Below are positions 53,286 to 62,592 of a stretch of 64,000 nucleotides of DNA, piece after piece. The notes beneath the pieces are model-generated. The model did no database searches and was not told the DNA's origin. It saw only the letters and a list, made by a program, of their open reading frames with translations. How positions within the stretch are numbered: position 1 is the first letter of the stretch; each line of letters starts with the position of its first letter. Origin of the DNA: Actinoplanes derwentensis (lineage in GTDB: Bacteria > Actinomycetota > Actinomycetes > Mycobacteriales > Micromonosporaceae); contig NZ_LT629758.1 in the NCBI RefSeq assembly GCF_900104725.1, forward strand, positions 8,084,001 to 8,148,000. The letters run 5' to 3'. The position numbers and the translations under genes are program-made.

Positions 53286-54038
53286 ATGTCTGACTCACCT
53301 CGTGTGTCCGGCGACAACGACAGCGACGTGACCGCGCAGCTCAATGCTCGCGGTGACGTCGCTGTCGTCGTTCCCGCCGCTGGTGCCGGAGTGCGACTCG
53401 GGCCCGGCGCCCCGAAAGCCCTACGCCTGCTCGACGGCGAGCCGCTGCTGGTGCACGCGGTCCGGCGAGCGGCCGCCGCCCCGTCGGTCCGCATGATCGT
53501 CGTGGCCGCCCCGCCGTCCGAGGTCGAGGCCGTGCACGCCCTGCTCGCCCCGGTCGCCCCGGTGACCGTGGTCGCCGGCGGTGCCGAGCGGCAGGACTCG
53601 GTCGCCGCCGCCCTCGCCGCGGTTCCCGGCGACATCGGCATCGTCCTGGTCCACGACGCTGCCCGCTGTCTCGCGCCCGCCGACCTTTTTGAGCGAGTCG
53701 CCGCTACGGTGCGTGACGGTGCCGGGGCGGTCATCCCGGCGTTGCCGGTGGTCGACACAATCAAAGAGGTCGATGCCAGCGGCCGGGTGCTCGGCACGGT
53801 CGACCGTTCGGTCCTTCGCGCCGTGCAGACCCCGCAGGGTTTCAGTGCTCCGCTGCTGCGAGCCGCGCACGCCGCGGCTGCCGACTCGCACACCGACGAC
53901 GCGGGCGCGGTCGAGAAGCTCGGCCACCACGTCGTCTGCGTGCCCGGGTCGGACTTCGCGCTGAAGATCACCAGGCCGATCGACCTGGCCGTCGCCACCC
54001 ATCTGCTGACCCTGCCGCCGCCGTCGGCTCAGCAGTGA
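53286..54038 (+). CDS. ispD: 2-C-methyl-D-erythritol 4-phosphate cytidylyltransferase
   Basis: About 250 residues. Nucleotide motif [23 protein letters not shown] (residues about 26-48, Gly-rich loop and Lys), [17 protein letters not shown] and TPQGF. Third step of the MEP isoprenoid pathway. ATG 53286 is used, but the first 24 residues are not conserved and a GTG further in could be the start. Directly precedes ispF, the fifth-step enzyme. Confidence 0.94.
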   Translation: MSDSPRVSGDNDSDVTAQLNARGDVAVVVPAAGAGVRLGPGAPKALRLLDGEPLLVHAVRRAAAAPSVRMIVVAAPPSEVEAVHALLAPVAPVTVVAGGAERQDSVAAALAAVPGDIGIVLVHDAARCLAPADLFERVAATVRDGAGAVIPALPVVDTIKEVDASGRVLGTVDRSVLRAVQTPQGFSAPLLRAAHAAAADSHTDDAGAVEKLGHHVVCVPGSDFALKITRPIDLAVATHLLTLPPPSAQQ

Positions 54039-54054
54039 AATTAGGGTGGTCGGC

Positions 54055-54543
54055 GTGATCATTCCGCGGGTGGGTACCGGCACCGACGTTCATGCCTTCG
54101 ACCCGGAACGGCCCTGCTGGGTCGCCGGGCTGCACTGGCCCGGCGAGCCGGGGCTGGCCGGGCACTCGGACGCCGACGTCGCCGCGCACGCCGCCTGTGA
54201 CGCGCTGCTCTCCGCCGCCGGGCTCGGTGACCTGGGCAGCAACTACGGCACCAGCCGGCCCGAGTGGGCCGGAGCGTCCGGCGTCACCCTGCTCACCGAG
54301 ACGGCGCGCCGAGTCCGGGCCGCCGGTTTCGAGATCGGCAACGTGTCGATCCAGGTCATCGGCAACCGCCCGAAGATCGGCAAACGTCGCGCCGAAGCCG
54401 AGAAGACCCTCTCCGAGTCGGTCGGAGCCCCGGTGACCGTGGCCGGCACCACCACCGACGGGCTCGGCCTCACCGGCCGCGGTGAGGGCCTGGCCGGGAC
54501 GGCGGTCGCCCTGGTGTACGCCACTCAAACACCGTCCAGCTAG
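54055..54543 (+). CDS. ispF: 2-C-methyl-D-erythritol 2,4-cyclodiphosphate synthase
   Basis: About 162 residues from the GTG at 54055 (GTG 54046 is in frame). Metal site Asp and His in GTGTDVHAF, a third His in [17 protein letters not shown], and the EKTLSE / [16 protein letters not shown] end of the homotrimer active site. Follows ispD by 16 nt. Products feed isoprenoid and quinone synthesis. Confidence 0.96.
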   Translation: MIIPRVGTGTDVHAFDPERPCWVAGLHWPGEPGLAGHSDADVAAHAACDALLSAAGLGDLGSNYGTSRPEWAGASGVTLLTETARRVRAAGFEIGNVSIQVIGNRPKIGKRRAEAEKTLSESVGAPVTVAGTTTDGLGLTGRGEGLAGTAVALVYATQTPSS

Positions 54544-54549
54544 ACCGCC

Positions 54550-54555
54550 TACGCT
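54550..54555 (+). promoter_or_regulatory. -10 box TACGCT for a leaderless gene
   Basis: TACGCT lies 7 nt before the GTG at 54563, 6 nt after the ispF stop; no ribosome site precedes that GTG. Confidence 0.5.
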
Positions 54556-54562
54556 CGGCATC

Positions 54563-55636
54563 GTGCCCGCCCCCTTGGAGCCCGACACCACCCCGGAAGA
54601 ACACCGGCAACGCGCCCTGCTCTTCGCTGACCTCGGCCGCTACGACGAGGCCGCCGACGAGATCGCGGCCGGACTGACCACCGCACCGCAGGAGACGGCC
54701 CTGCTCTCCACCCTGGCCCGGATCCACCTCGCCGCCGAGCAGCCGGCCGAGGCGCTGGCCGCCGCCGAGCGCGCCGCCACCGCCGACCCGCGGGCTCTTC
54801 CCGCCCTCGTGGTGCACGCGATGGCGCTGATCGACAGCCGGCGTTATGTGGACGCCGCCCGGATCGCCGCCGAGATCCTGCGGACCTGGCCCGAGGACGG
54901 CTACGCGCAGCGCACCGGCGCCGCCCTGCTCAGCGAGTCACGCAACGGGCAGGAGGCGCTGAACGCCGCCTGGAACGGCGTCCGGGTCGCGCCCACCGAC
55001 GCCGAGGCGCACCTGGTGCTGGCGGTGGTCGCCGCCCGGTTGCGGTTGTTCGACCTGGCCCAGCGGGCGTACGGGGAGGCGCTCGAACTCGACGCGGCGA
55101 TCGGTGACGCCAGCCGGGAGGCCGGGATCGTCCGGTTCGAGCGCCGTCGCTGGGCGCGGGCCCTCGAAGACCTGGCCGAGGAGGCCTCACTCGGCACCGT
55201 CACCCCGGCGGCCGCCCCGGAGGAACCGGTCAGCCTGCCGGCCCGCCCGGTGCTGGACGTCTCCGACGAGTCGGTGACGGCGGTCCGGGAGAGTGCCCAG
55301 TACGGGGCCGGCGGCACCATGGTCGCCGCGGTGCTGGCCGCCGCGATGACCGGGATCAGCCCCGGCATCTCCCGGGTCTGGGCCGGACTGATCGCCGTGC
55401 TGATCTTCGGTGCGGTGGTGTTCTGGTTCCGCAGCCGGCTGCCCGAACCGGTCGCTGTCGTCCTGCCCCGGTTGCGGGCCACCGATCGCAGACTCGCGGC
55501 AGCCGTTTATCTGACATTCGCGGCGCCGCTGTTCCTGCTGGCGTACGCCGTGGTGGGTGGCCCGGTCCCGTTGGTCGCCGGAATGGTCGTCGCGGCGGTC
55601 GCGGAACTGCTGGTCCTGCTGTCCCGGCGCGCCTGA
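54563..55636 (+). CDS. TPR-repeat membrane protein
   Basis: 357 residues from the GTG at 54563 (leaderless). N-terminal part (about 10-205) of tetratricopeptide-like helix pairs (HRQRALLFADLGRYDEAADEIAAGL; AARIHLAAEQPAEALAAAERA), then four transmembrane segments (about 255-355). A protein-protein scaffold at the membrane is likely. No partner identified. Confidence 0.8.
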   Translation: MPAPLEPDTTPEEHRQRALLFADLGRYDEAADEIAAGLTTAPQETALLSTLARIHLAAEQPAEALAAAERAATADPRALPALVVHAMALIDSRRYVDAARIAAEILRTWPEDGYAQRTGAALLSESRNGQEALNAAWNGVRVAPTDAEAHLVLAVVAARLRLFDLAQRAYGEALELDAAIGDASREAGIVRFERRRWARALEDLAEEASLGTVTPAAAPEEPVSLPARPVLDVSDESVTAVRESAQYGAGGTMVAAVLAAAMTGISPGISRVWAGLIAVLIFGAVVFWFRSRLPEPVAVVLPRLRATDRRLAAAVYLTFAAPLFLLAYAVVGGPVPLVAGMVVAAVAELLVLLSRRA

Positions 55637-55765
55637 CCGGCGTTTCAGCCGGGCCGCTCCGGGTCCTTCGCGCGGGCTTTTCCGGTGACTTCTCAACGGC
55701 CGTCCGGTAGTCATCAGGGGGGAAAGCGACATCTCGGACGTGGTTGTCCGTTTCTCGGGGCGTCC

Positions 55766-55771
55766 ATTAGG
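55766..55771 (+). promoter_or_regulatory. -10 box TAGGTT for a leaderless gene
   Basis: TAGGTT lies 6 nt before the GTG at 55780; TTGTCC (55744-55749), 18 nt further up, is a good -35. The two boxes together make this one of the clearer promoters in the window. Confidence 0.55.
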
Positions 55772-55779
55772 TTCGGAAC

Positions 55780-56622
55780 GTGTCAACGCTGGTGCCTCCG
55801 CTCTACGCCGGGCTGGTCGATGACGCCTCCCTGCTCCCGCCCAGTCCGGTCGGTCTGTCCGACGCCGTCGCGAAACACCACGAACACACCACGTCGTGGT
55901 ACCGGGGCCTGATCGGCTCGCTGCTCGTGCCCGCATCGCTCGTCGGCACCGCATCGGTGCCCCGACACTCCGCCGGCCTGATCGGCGACGTGCCGGTCGC
56001 CTCCCTGCCCGCGACCGTGGACAAACTGCGGGCGTCGGGCGTCGTCGTCCAGCACGTCGAAGCGGCGGTCGCCCGCCGCGGCGAAGACCCCCAACCCGGT
56101 CTGGCCTCGCTGCGCTCGTTCGCCGCGACCCAGGCGGGACTGCCGTTGTACGCCGAGATCCCCCTCAGCTGGGGCCTGCTCGCCGCCCTCGACAGCGTCG
56201 CCGAGGCCCGTGCCGGCGGACTGTCGATCGCCCCCAAGTTCCGGGTCGGCGGCCTCGCCGCGGAACTCTTCCCCACCCCCGTCGAATTGGCCGCGGTGAT
56301 CTGCGCCTGCCGCGACCGCGAGTTGCCGTTCAAGCTGGCCGCGGGCCTGCGCCACGCCACCCGCCACACCGACCCGGAGACCGGCTTCACCCATCACGGG
56401 TTCCTGAACATCCTGGTCGCAACGGTGACCGCGGCCGGCGGCGGCGAGGTGGCCGAGGTCGCCGAGGCGCTGGCCGCCACCCACCCGGTCCCCTTGATCG
56501 AGCCGGCCCGCCTGCACCGCGACAGCCCACGCCCACTGTTCGTCGGCTTCGGCGCCGCCAACGTCGTCGAGCCCTTGACCGAACTGGTCCGCCTGGGCCT
56601 GGTCAACGGCGGCTACGAGTAG
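55780..56622 (+). CDS. Conserved hypothetical protein
   Basis: 280 residues, soluble, alternating beta and alpha, possibly a TIM-barrel-like fold: repeated strand-ends PFKLAAGLRHATRHTD, PLYAEIPLSWG and PLFVGFGAAN. Histidine- and acid-rich patches (HATRHTDPETGFTHHGFLN) look like an active site, but I do not recognise a characterised family. Own leaderless promoter; followed by a long hairpin. Confidence 0.75.
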   Translation: MSTLVPPLYAGLVDDASLLPPSPVGLSDAVAKHHEHTTSWYRGLIGSLLVPASLVGTASVPRHSAGLIGDVPVASLPATVDKLRASGVVVQHVEAAVARRGEDPQPGLASLRSFAATQAGLPLYAEIPLSWGLLAALDSVAEARAGGLSIAPKFRVGGLAAELFPTPVELAAVICACRDRELPFKLAAGLRHATRHTDPETGFTHHGFLNILVATVTAAGGGEVAEVAEALAATHPVPLIEPARLHRDSPRPLFVGFGAANVVEPLTELVRLGLVNGGYE

Positions 56623-56623
56623 T

Positions 56624-56690
56624 GGCGTTCCCAGCGGGCGCGCGGGTAGCCCTGCTCCCGGCGGGCGCGTTCTGGAGCGCTGGGAACGCC
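56624..56690 (+). terminator. Long-stem hairpin after the hypothetical gene
   Basis: GGCGTTCCCAGCG (56624-56636) pairs perfectly with 56678-56690 around a 41-nt GC-rich loop; begins 2 nt after the stop codon. Terminator or a small intergenic repeat element. Confidence 0.6.
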
Positions 56691-56776
56691 TGAGGTGGGG
56701 TGACCGCGGGCGTGTTTTGTGGCACGGGTCGGCCCGGGGCCGGGGTGGCGCGCACTGATTTGGAATACTTCAAACC

Positions 56777-57961
56777 ATGACCCGGGTGCTGCTGCGAATC
56801 CTGGCGGCCGCACTACTGCTGGTGGTGAGTGGCCTGATCGGCTGGCGTGTCCTCGCGCCCACCGAGCTTTCGGCGACGGCGGTCGAGCCCTACCCGTCGG
56901 CGCCCGCACCGGCGCAAGGCGTCACCAGCCGCCTCAACGTGGCCCCACTGATCGTTGACGGCCGCGTTCGTGTCTATGCCGCGAAGAACCAGGTGCGCGC
57001 CGACGGACCGGTCACGGCGGAGCAGGTCTACACGGCGCTCTGGTCGTTCCGGCGCTGGCCCGAGCAGCTCAGTGCCCTTGTCGCGAGTGGCACGACGGTC
57101 GTCAGCCGGTGGTCCGATGGCAAGATCGTGGCCCTGGACGGCCGGACCGGCGCGGTCGTCTGGCGTGCCGACGGCCCGGCCGCGTCCGGATATGCCGGGC
57201 ACCGGACCGGCGCCGCCACGGTCTGGGACCCGCCCGGTCTGCGTCTCGCCGCCGGCACCGTCGTGGTCACCCAGGATCAAGACCTGGCTGGGTACGACCT
57301 CAGCACCGGCTCAGCGCTCTGGAAGACCTCCGTGCCGGCCGGGTGCACGGACGGTTTCACCACCACGGGTGGTGCGTATGTGTGTGCGACCGGCGCCTAC
57401 GACGTGTTGTCGGGCACTCCGATCAGTGGCTGGCCGACCGGTCCTCTCCGTCCAGCCGGGTGTCTGACCTCTGGCTGTGCGGGTTTCCGGGACGGCGCCG
57501 GCCAGGGCTGGCTCGCCACCGCCGCGCAGCCCCGCCGGGCGCCAGCCCTGGACGATCCGGGCGCCACCGTCGCCGCGGGTGTGATCATCACGGGTTCCTC
57601 CTCCGCCTCCGCTTCCGGCGTGAGCTCCTCTTCGGAGTCGGTTGCCGGGCGGTCTGTGGACGGCGCGACATTGTGGATGACTCCGGGACCGGCCCGGGTT
57701 CTGGGAGAATCCTCGGGAACGGTGTTGCTGCTGAGCCCGGAGAACCAGCTGACCGGGGTGGACGCGCGGACGGGTGCGGTGCGGTTCGCGTTTCCGCTGG
57801 CGATGAAGAAGGACAGCACCGACTGGAAAGCCGGGCTGTTCCACGTGACTGATGGCTACCTGGCGATCGAGCGGCTCAACGAGACCGGGCCGGACGATCC
57901 GGAGTCGCCGCTGTACTACTACACGATCGACACGGTTCTGATCGCCGCGCTACCTGCCTGA
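56777..57961 (+). CDS. Membrane-anchored PQQ-like beta-propeller protein
   Basis: 394 residues: N-terminal signal anchor (about 5-27) then repeated strands of the PQQ/beta-propeller type: GKIVALDGRTGAVVWRADG, QDLAGYDLSTGSALWKTSV and NQLTGVDARTGAVRFAFPL. An internal Ser-rich insertion occurs near 275-290. An extracellular sensor or envelope assembly role is typical. AATACT (56764-56769) 7 nt before the ATG suggests a leaderless start. A related gene lies at 63260. Confidence 0.82.
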   Translation: MTRVLLRILAAALLLVVSGLIGWRVLAPTELSATAVEPYPSAPAPAQGVTSRLNVAPLIVDGRVRVYAAKNQVRADGPVTAEQVYTALWSFRRWPEQLSALVASGTTVVSRWSDGKIVALDGRTGAVVWRADGPAASGYAGHRTGAATVWDPPGLRLAAGTVVVTQDQDLAGYDLSTGSALWKTSVPAGCTDGFTTTGGAYVCATGAYDVLSGTPISGWPTGPLRPAGCLTSGCAGFRDGAGQGWLATAAQPRRAPALDDPGATVAAGVIITGSSSASASGVSSSSESVAGRSVDGATLWMTPGPARVLGESSGTVLLLSPENQLTGVDARTGAVRFAFPLAMKKDSTDWKAGLFHVTDGYLAIERLNETGPDDPESPLYYYTIDTVLIAALPA

Positions 57962-57968
57962 CCTGCTG

Positions 57969-59165
57969 TCATGTGAGGCGGGGGAGTAGGGCTGCCCAGG
58001 CTTGTTCAGCGGCACCGGTGATGGGGCCCTCGTCGTCGGGGAGGCTGGCGGGGAGGACCGGCGGTGGGACTTCCCGGTGAATGGTCATGAGGCCGTCCAG
58101 GTAAGCGGTGGTGATCGCCTCGGGGACCGCGGTCAACAGGTCGGGGCCGAGTCCGCCCAGCGTGACGAGGTCCGGGTCGAGGGCGTTGACCAGGCCGGCT
58201 ATCCCGCGGCCCAGGGCGGTTCCGACGGTTTCCACGGCCCGGCGGGCGGCCTCGGGGTCGATGGCGGGGCCGCTCTCACCGGAGCTGTAGGAGCTGGCGG
58301 CGGGGCTGGGCGGGCGGAGGCCGGCCGGGGCCCGGGTGGCGGTGGCTATCACGTGGCGGGCGTAGGTGACTGGGTCTCGGGGCGGGGGATCGCCCAGTAG
58401 GCGGGCCATGGCGGTGCCGTCGATGGTCGTACCCCAGCAGCCGTGGGCGCCGCAGGCGCATGTGATCTCGGGGTCTCCGAAGGGCATGTGGCCGAACTCG
58501 CCGGCGGTGTTGCGGGCGCCGATGGCCGGGCGGCCGTCTTCGACCAAGGCGCCGCCCAGACCCGATTCGATGCGCAGATGCAGGGCCACCGAGGCTCCGG
58601 CGGCGGCGCCTCGTAGGTGTTCGGCGGTGGCGGCGAGGGTGGCGTCGTTGCCGGCGACCAGCAGTTCGGCTCCGGGCCACAGTTCGGTGAGGTCGATGCC
58701 GCGCCAGTCGGAGTTGATCGCGTCCAGGCGCGGGCCGCGGGTGACGGGGCCGGGGACGGAGATGCCGATGGCGCGCAGCCGGGGACCGTACCGGGCGTGG
58801 AACTGTTTGACAGCGGCCGCGACAGCGCCGCGGACCTGGGCCCACGGCGCGTTCTCGTGGCGTTCGGAGAGCGCGGCCGCGGTGGTGCCGCCGAGTTCGA
58901 CCACGTCGAGGCGCCAGGCCTCGTGGGTGATCGCCAGGGCCAGGACCAGCGGGCCGCCGGGGTGGGGCAGCAGGACCGTGGTCGGGCGGCCACGGGTGCC
59001 GCTCGGTGCGGCGGGCGCCTGGGTGAGCAGGGCGGCCTGGCTGAGCCGGGTGACGAGTTCGGTGGCCGCGCCGGTGCCGATGCCGAGGAGCCGGGCGGCG
59101 TCGGCTCGGGTGATGCCGGGATTACGGTGTACGGCCCGGAGAAGCTCGGTCGAGCGCGTCGTCAC
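57969..59165 (-). CDS. ROK-family transcriptional regulator
   Basis: 398 residues: N-terminal winged helix (ELLRAVHRNPGITRADAARLLGIGTGAATELVTRL) and a ROK sugar-kinase-like domain with GNDATLAATAEH (catalytic-type Asp), NTAGEFGHMPFGD and the zinc motif CACGAHGCWG. The Glu that normally follows the last Cys is Gly, and the ATP motif DxGxT is missing, so it is likely a pure repressor. AGGAG 7 nt before the GTG at 59165. Divergent from an MFS exporter that it probably controls. Confidence 0.88.
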   Translation of the reverse strand: MTTRSTELLRAVHRNPGITRADAARLLGIGTGAATELVTRLSQAALLTQAPAAPSGTRGRPTTVLLPHPGGPLVLALAITHEAWRLDVVELGGTTAAALSERHENAPWAQVRGAVAAAVKQFHARYGPRLRAIGISVPGPVTRGPRLDAINSDWRGIDLTELWPGAELLVAGNDATLAATAEHLRGAAAGASVALHLRIESGLGGALVEDGRPAIGARNTAGEFGHMPFGDPEITCACGAHGCWGTTIDGTAMARLLGDPPPRDPVTYARHVIATATRAPAGLRPPSPAASSYSSGESGPAIDPEAARRAVETVGTALGRGIAGLVNALDPDLVTLGGLGPDLLTAVPEAITTAYLDGLMTIHREVPPPVLPASLPDDEGPITGAAEQAWAALLPRLT

Positions 59166-59180
59166 AGTGAAACTCCTTTT

Positions 59181-59201
59181 TATGCTCTACCTAAGAGCTT
59201 A
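59181..59201. promoter_or_regulatory. Candidate ROK operator in the divergent promoter
   Basis: GCTCT-ACCTA-AGAGC (59184-59198) is a perfect inverted repeat, extending outward to 59181-59201 with one mismatched pair. It overlaps the start side of the -10 TATTGT (59200-59205) of the exporter gene, a suitable position for repression. Confidence 0.6.
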
Positions 59202-59212
59202 TTGTGCGAGGG

Positions 59213-60430
59213 GTGAGACTCAACCGCCCGGCGCTTGTCGTCCTCGGCACCTCCACCTTCTGTTACGTCACCGCGGAGACCCTGCCCGTCGGTCTTCTCC
59301 CGCAGATCTCAGCCGGCCTGAACGTCACCGAGGCGCAGGTCGGGCTGCTGCTCACCAGCTATGCCGTGGTCGCCGGGCTGAGCACCATCCCGCTCACCGC
59401 GCTCACCATGCGACTGCCCCGGCACAAGCTGCTCGCCGCCACCGTAGCGATCTTCGTCGTCTCACAGGTGGCCGCCGCTCTCGCGCCCACGTTCCTGATC
59501 CTGGTGCTGTCCCGGCTGATCTGCGCGCTCGCGCACGGCGTCTTCTGGTCGGTGATCGGGCCGATCACCGCCCGCCTGGCACCGCCGGGGCAGGTCGGCC
59601 GGGCCACCTCACTGGTCTTCGTCGGGAACTCGCTGGCCATCGTGCTCGGCGTGCCGCTCGGCACCGCGCTCGGACAGTGGCTGGGCTGGCGGCTGTCGAT
59701 CGGCCTGATGGCGGTCGCCGGGGCGATCTGCCTGGTCGCGCTGATCGCCCTGCTGCCACCGATGCAGCCGCTGCCCCGGGACCGGGCGGCGTCGCTCGGC
59801 CGGCAGCTGCGGGACGCGGTGCTGATCCTGCGCAACAGCCGGGTCACCGGGCTCTGCGTGATCACCGTGCTGCTGGTGGTGGGGCATTTCGCGGCGTACA
59901 CCTACATCGCGCCGCTGGTCCGCCGGGACGCCGGGCTGGACGGGGCGGCGCTGAGCGCGCTGCTGCTCGGGTACGGCGCGGTCGGCCTGGTCGGCAACTA
60001 TGTGGTGGGCCGATTCGTGGACCGGCGCCCGGGACCGTTCGTGGTCGGGCTGACCGCGGTCACGGCGGTGTCGATGGCACTGCTGGCGCCGGTGCTCGGG
60101 CCGGTCGGGACGATCGCGGCGGTCCTGATCTGGGGCGGTGCGTTCAACGCCATCCCGGTGTTCCTCGGGTCGGCGGCGCTGCGGGTGGCGCCGGCCTCAC
60201 GCGACGCCGCGTCGGCGGTCTACGTGGTCGCCTTCCAGATCGGCATCGGCAGCGGGTCGTTTGCCGGTGAGCGGTTCGTCAGCGCCGGCCATCTCGGCTC
60301 GCTGCCGGTGCTGGGCGCCGTGTTCGTGCTGGTGGCCTGCCTGCTGGTGGTGCTGTGGCGGGGCGTCTTCCCGAACCGGATCAGCGCCGACGACCACCGC
60401 GAGACCGAGGCGGCGGCCGCCGCGCACTGA
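59213..60430 (+). CDS. MFS exporter (DHA1/sugar-efflux type)
   Basis: 405 residues, 12 predicted transmembrane helices with a central loop (about 185-205). N-terminal GTSTFCYVTAETLPVGLLPQIS and SRLICALAHGVFWSVIGPITARLAPPGQVGRA resemble the AraJ/Cmr drug or sugar efflux group. GTG 59213 is preferred to 59204 because TATTGT lies 7 nt upstream and no ribosome site is placed for either. Regulated by the divergent ROK protein. Confidence 0.88.
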   Translation: MRLNRPALVVLGTSTFCYVTAETLPVGLLPQISAGLNVTEAQVGLLLTSYAVVAGLSTIPLTALTMRLPRHKLLAATVAIFVVSQVAAALAPTFLILVLSRLICALAHGVFWSVIGPITARLAPPGQVGRATSLVFVGNSLAIVLGVPLGTALGQWLGWRLSIGLMAVAGAICLVALIALLPPMQPLPRDRAASLGRQLRDAVLILRNSRVTGLCVITVLLVVGHFAAYTYIAPLVRRDAGLDGAALSALLLGYGAVGLVGNYVVGRFVDRRPGPFVVGLTAVTAVSMALLAPVLGPVGTIAAVLIWGGAFNAIPVFLGSAALRVAPASRDAASAVYVVAFQIGIGSGSFAGERFVSAGHLGSLPVLGAVFVLVACLLVVLWRGVFPNRISADDHRETEAAAAAH

Positions 60431-60431
60431 G

Positions 60432-60460
60432 CCGCGACCCGGCTCGGTGCCGGGTCGCGG
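60432..60460. terminator. Bidirectional terminator
   Basis: Perfect 12-bp stem CCGCGACCCGGC (60432-60443) with 60449-60460, 5-nt loop, followed by TTCT. Between the convergent exporter and aminotransferase genes. Confidence 0.85.
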
Positions 60461-60482
60461 TTCTGAGCCGGGACCCGGCACG

Positions 60483-61544
60483 TCAGGAGCTGCCGAGGGC
60501 CGCCTCAGCGGCCGCCAGGAAGAGGTCGTTCTCCTCCGGGGTGCCGATCGTCACGCGGACGCCCTCGGGGTGGAAGGCCCGGACGATGACGCCGTGCTTC
60601 TCGCAGGTGGCGGCGAAGGCGGCGGTCCGGTCGCCGAGCGGCAACCAGACGAAGTTGGCCTGGCTGTCCGGCACGTCGAGGGCGAGTTTGCGCAGCGCCT
60701 CGGTGACCCGGTCCCGTTCGGCGACGATCAGGGCGCACCGGCGGCGGACCTCGTCCTCGGCGTCGAGGGCGGCCAGCGCCGCGGCCTGCGCGACCAGGTT
60801 GGTGGAGAACGGGGTGACGACCTTGCGGATGGCGCTCGCGATGCCGGGCTGGGCGACCAGGTAACCCATCCGCAGCCCGGCCAGGCCCCAGGCCTTGCTC
60901 ATCGTGCGCAGCACGACCACGTTGGCCCGGTCGCCGTAGACGTCGACGCCGTCGGGCACGCCGGGGTCGGTGACGAACTCCCGGTACGCCTCGTCCAGCA
61001 CCACCAGCACGTCGGAGGGCACGCCGGCGAGGAACCGGTCGAGTTCGTCCTTGCGCAGGAACGTGCCGGTCGGGTTGTTCGGGTTGCAGATGAAGATCAG
61101 CCGGGTCCGGTCGGTGACGGCCGCGGAGATGGCGGCCAGGTCGTGCCCGTGCTCCGCGGTGTTCGGGACCCGGACGCTGGTGGCTCCGACTCCGGCGGCG
61201 ATGATCGGGTACGCCTCGAAGGACCGCCACGAGTAGATCACCTCGTCGCCGGGCAGGCAGGTCGCCTTGACCAGGATCTCGGCGAGCGCCACCGACCCGC
61301 AGCCGGTCACCACCCGGTCCGGGTCGACGCCGAGCCAGCCGCCGATCCGGTCCCGCAGTGCGGCCACGCCCATGTCCGGGTACCGGTGTGAGGTCCGGGC
61401 CGACTCGGTGACCGCCTCGACGACGCCGGGGAGAGGCCCGTACGGCACCTCGTTGCTGGCCAGTTTCACGGCCCCGGCGACGGTGCGGCCGGGCACGTAG
61501 GCGGGCAGCGCGTCCAGATCGGCGCGGGTCAGCCGGGTCATCAT
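60483..61544 (-). CDS. hisC: Histidinol-phosphate/aromatic aminotransferase
   Basis: 353 residues, PLP fold-type I. Features: KLASNEVPYGPLPGV, CNPNNPTGTF, LDEAYREF, and the PLP lysine Lys217 in RTMSKAWGLAGLRMGYL. Because it lies outside the his operon, an aromatic aminotransferase (HisC2/PatA-like) role is as likely as histidinol-phosphate activity. ATG 61544 overlaps the RDD gene stop by 4 nt. Confidence 0.9.
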   Translation of the reverse strand: MMTRLTRADLDALPAYVPGRTVAGAVKLASNEVPYGPLPGVVEAVTESARTSHRYPDMGVAALRDRIGGWLGVDPDRVVTGCGSVALAEILVKATCLPGDEVIYSWRSFEAYPIIAAGVGATSVRVPNTAEHGHDLAAISAAVTDRTRLIFICNPNNPTGTFLRKDELDRFLAGVPSDVLVVLDEAYREFVTDPGVPDGVDVYGDRANVVVLRTMSKAWGLAGLRMGYLVAQPGIASAIRKVVTPFSTNLVAQAAALAALDAEDEVRRRCALIVAERDRVTEALRKLALDVPDSQANFVWLPLGDRTAAFAATCEKHGVIVRAFHPEGVRVTIGTPEENDLFLAAAEAALGSS

Positions 61545-62530
61545 TGTCCTCCGGGTTGGTCGCCGCGGGTGGCGGCGTCGACGGTCGGGAAAGCACCGGC
61601 CGGTACGGCCACCACGACGGTGCCCGCAGCCTTGTCGTGCCAGGCCTGCCGCAGACGGGGATCGAAGAGGGGCGAGAGCGCGAACAGCAACTGGACCAAC
61701 ATGCCGATGCCGCACCACCAGAAGAGCGTCCACATGCCGAGACGCGCCCAACGGGTGAACGCCCGGGCGAATCCGATCTGCCCGGGTTTCTCGATTCCGA
61801 CGACCTTGATCCGCATCAGCCGTTTGCCGAGGGTCTGCCCGCTACCGCTGATCGCCGGCGCCTCGTAGAGCAGCCAGAGCAGCGTCGCGATCATGACGAT
61901 GGCCACCGACAGCGTCGACATCCGCGGGGTGGCCTGCTGGATGACCGGGTTGGTCTCGCCGGCCATCACCTTGTCGTAGTAGTCGCGGAAGATCGGCGTG
62001 AAGTCCTGCAGGTAGAGATACACGAAGTAGCCGTTGACCACGACGTTGAGCAGCAGCACGGCGAGGATGTCGATGATCCGCGCGACGAGCCGCTGACCGA
62101 GTCCGGCCAGGGCCATCCCGTGCGGCCGGACCTCCGGCACCGGATAGCCGTAGGCGTGCATCGGATAGGCGCCGGGGTGCGGCTGCCAGCCGGGCGGCGG
62201 CTGCGAGCCCGGCTGCTGCCAGCCGGGGGGCGGCTGCATGCCCGGTGGGGGCTGCCAGCCGGGCGGAGGCGGTGGCTGCGGTGCCCAGCCCGGCGGCGGG
62301 CCGGGCGGCAGGGCGGGTTGACCCGGTTGCTGGTACGCGGGGGCAGCCGCCGTCTCCGGGACGGCCGGCGTCGGTTCGACGACGGGTTCCGGCTCCTCCG
62401 GCGGCGGCGGGCCGTCCGGTGGAACGGCGTCGGCCGGGATGGCCTTACCCACCCAGCCATCACCGTCCCAGTAACGCTGGGTGCTGGGATCGGCCGGGTC
62501 CTTGTACCAACCCGCGGGAACGGAACTCAT
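61541..62530 (-). CDS. RDD-family membrane protein with DUF2510 head
   Basis: 329 residues. N-terminal DUF2510 motif (VPAGWYKDPADPSTQRYWDG), a Pro/Gln/Gly-rich disordered region with repeated PPPGWQ (about 75-140), then an RDD domain (about 150-320) with the R-x2-D-D-like LVARIIDILAVLLL, further helices and TLGKRLMRIKVVG. Start ATG 62530; upstream codons belong to the leader. Coupled to hisC by a 4-nt overlap. Confidence 0.88.
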   Translation of the reverse strand: MSSVPAGWYKDPADPSTQRYWDGDGWVGKAIPADAVPPDGPPPPEEPEPVVEPTPAVPETAAAPAYQQPGQPALPPGPPPGWAPQPPPPPGWQPPPGMQPPPGWQQPGSQPPPGWQPHPGAYPMHAYGYPVPEVRPHGMALAGLGQRLVARIIDILAVLLLNVVVNGYFVYLYLQDFTPIFRDYYDKVMAGETNPVIQQATPRMSTLSVAIVMIATLLWLLYEAPAISGSGQTLGKRLMRIKVVGIEKPGQIGFARAFTRWARLGMWTLFWWCGIGMLVQLLFALSPLFDPRLRQAWHDKAAGTVVVAVPAGAFPTVDAATRGDQPGGQ

Positions 62531-62592
62531 GCGCAAACCTTTACCACGACAGCCTGACACTTCCCTGCGGCCCGGTAGCCCGGCCGTCAGGG

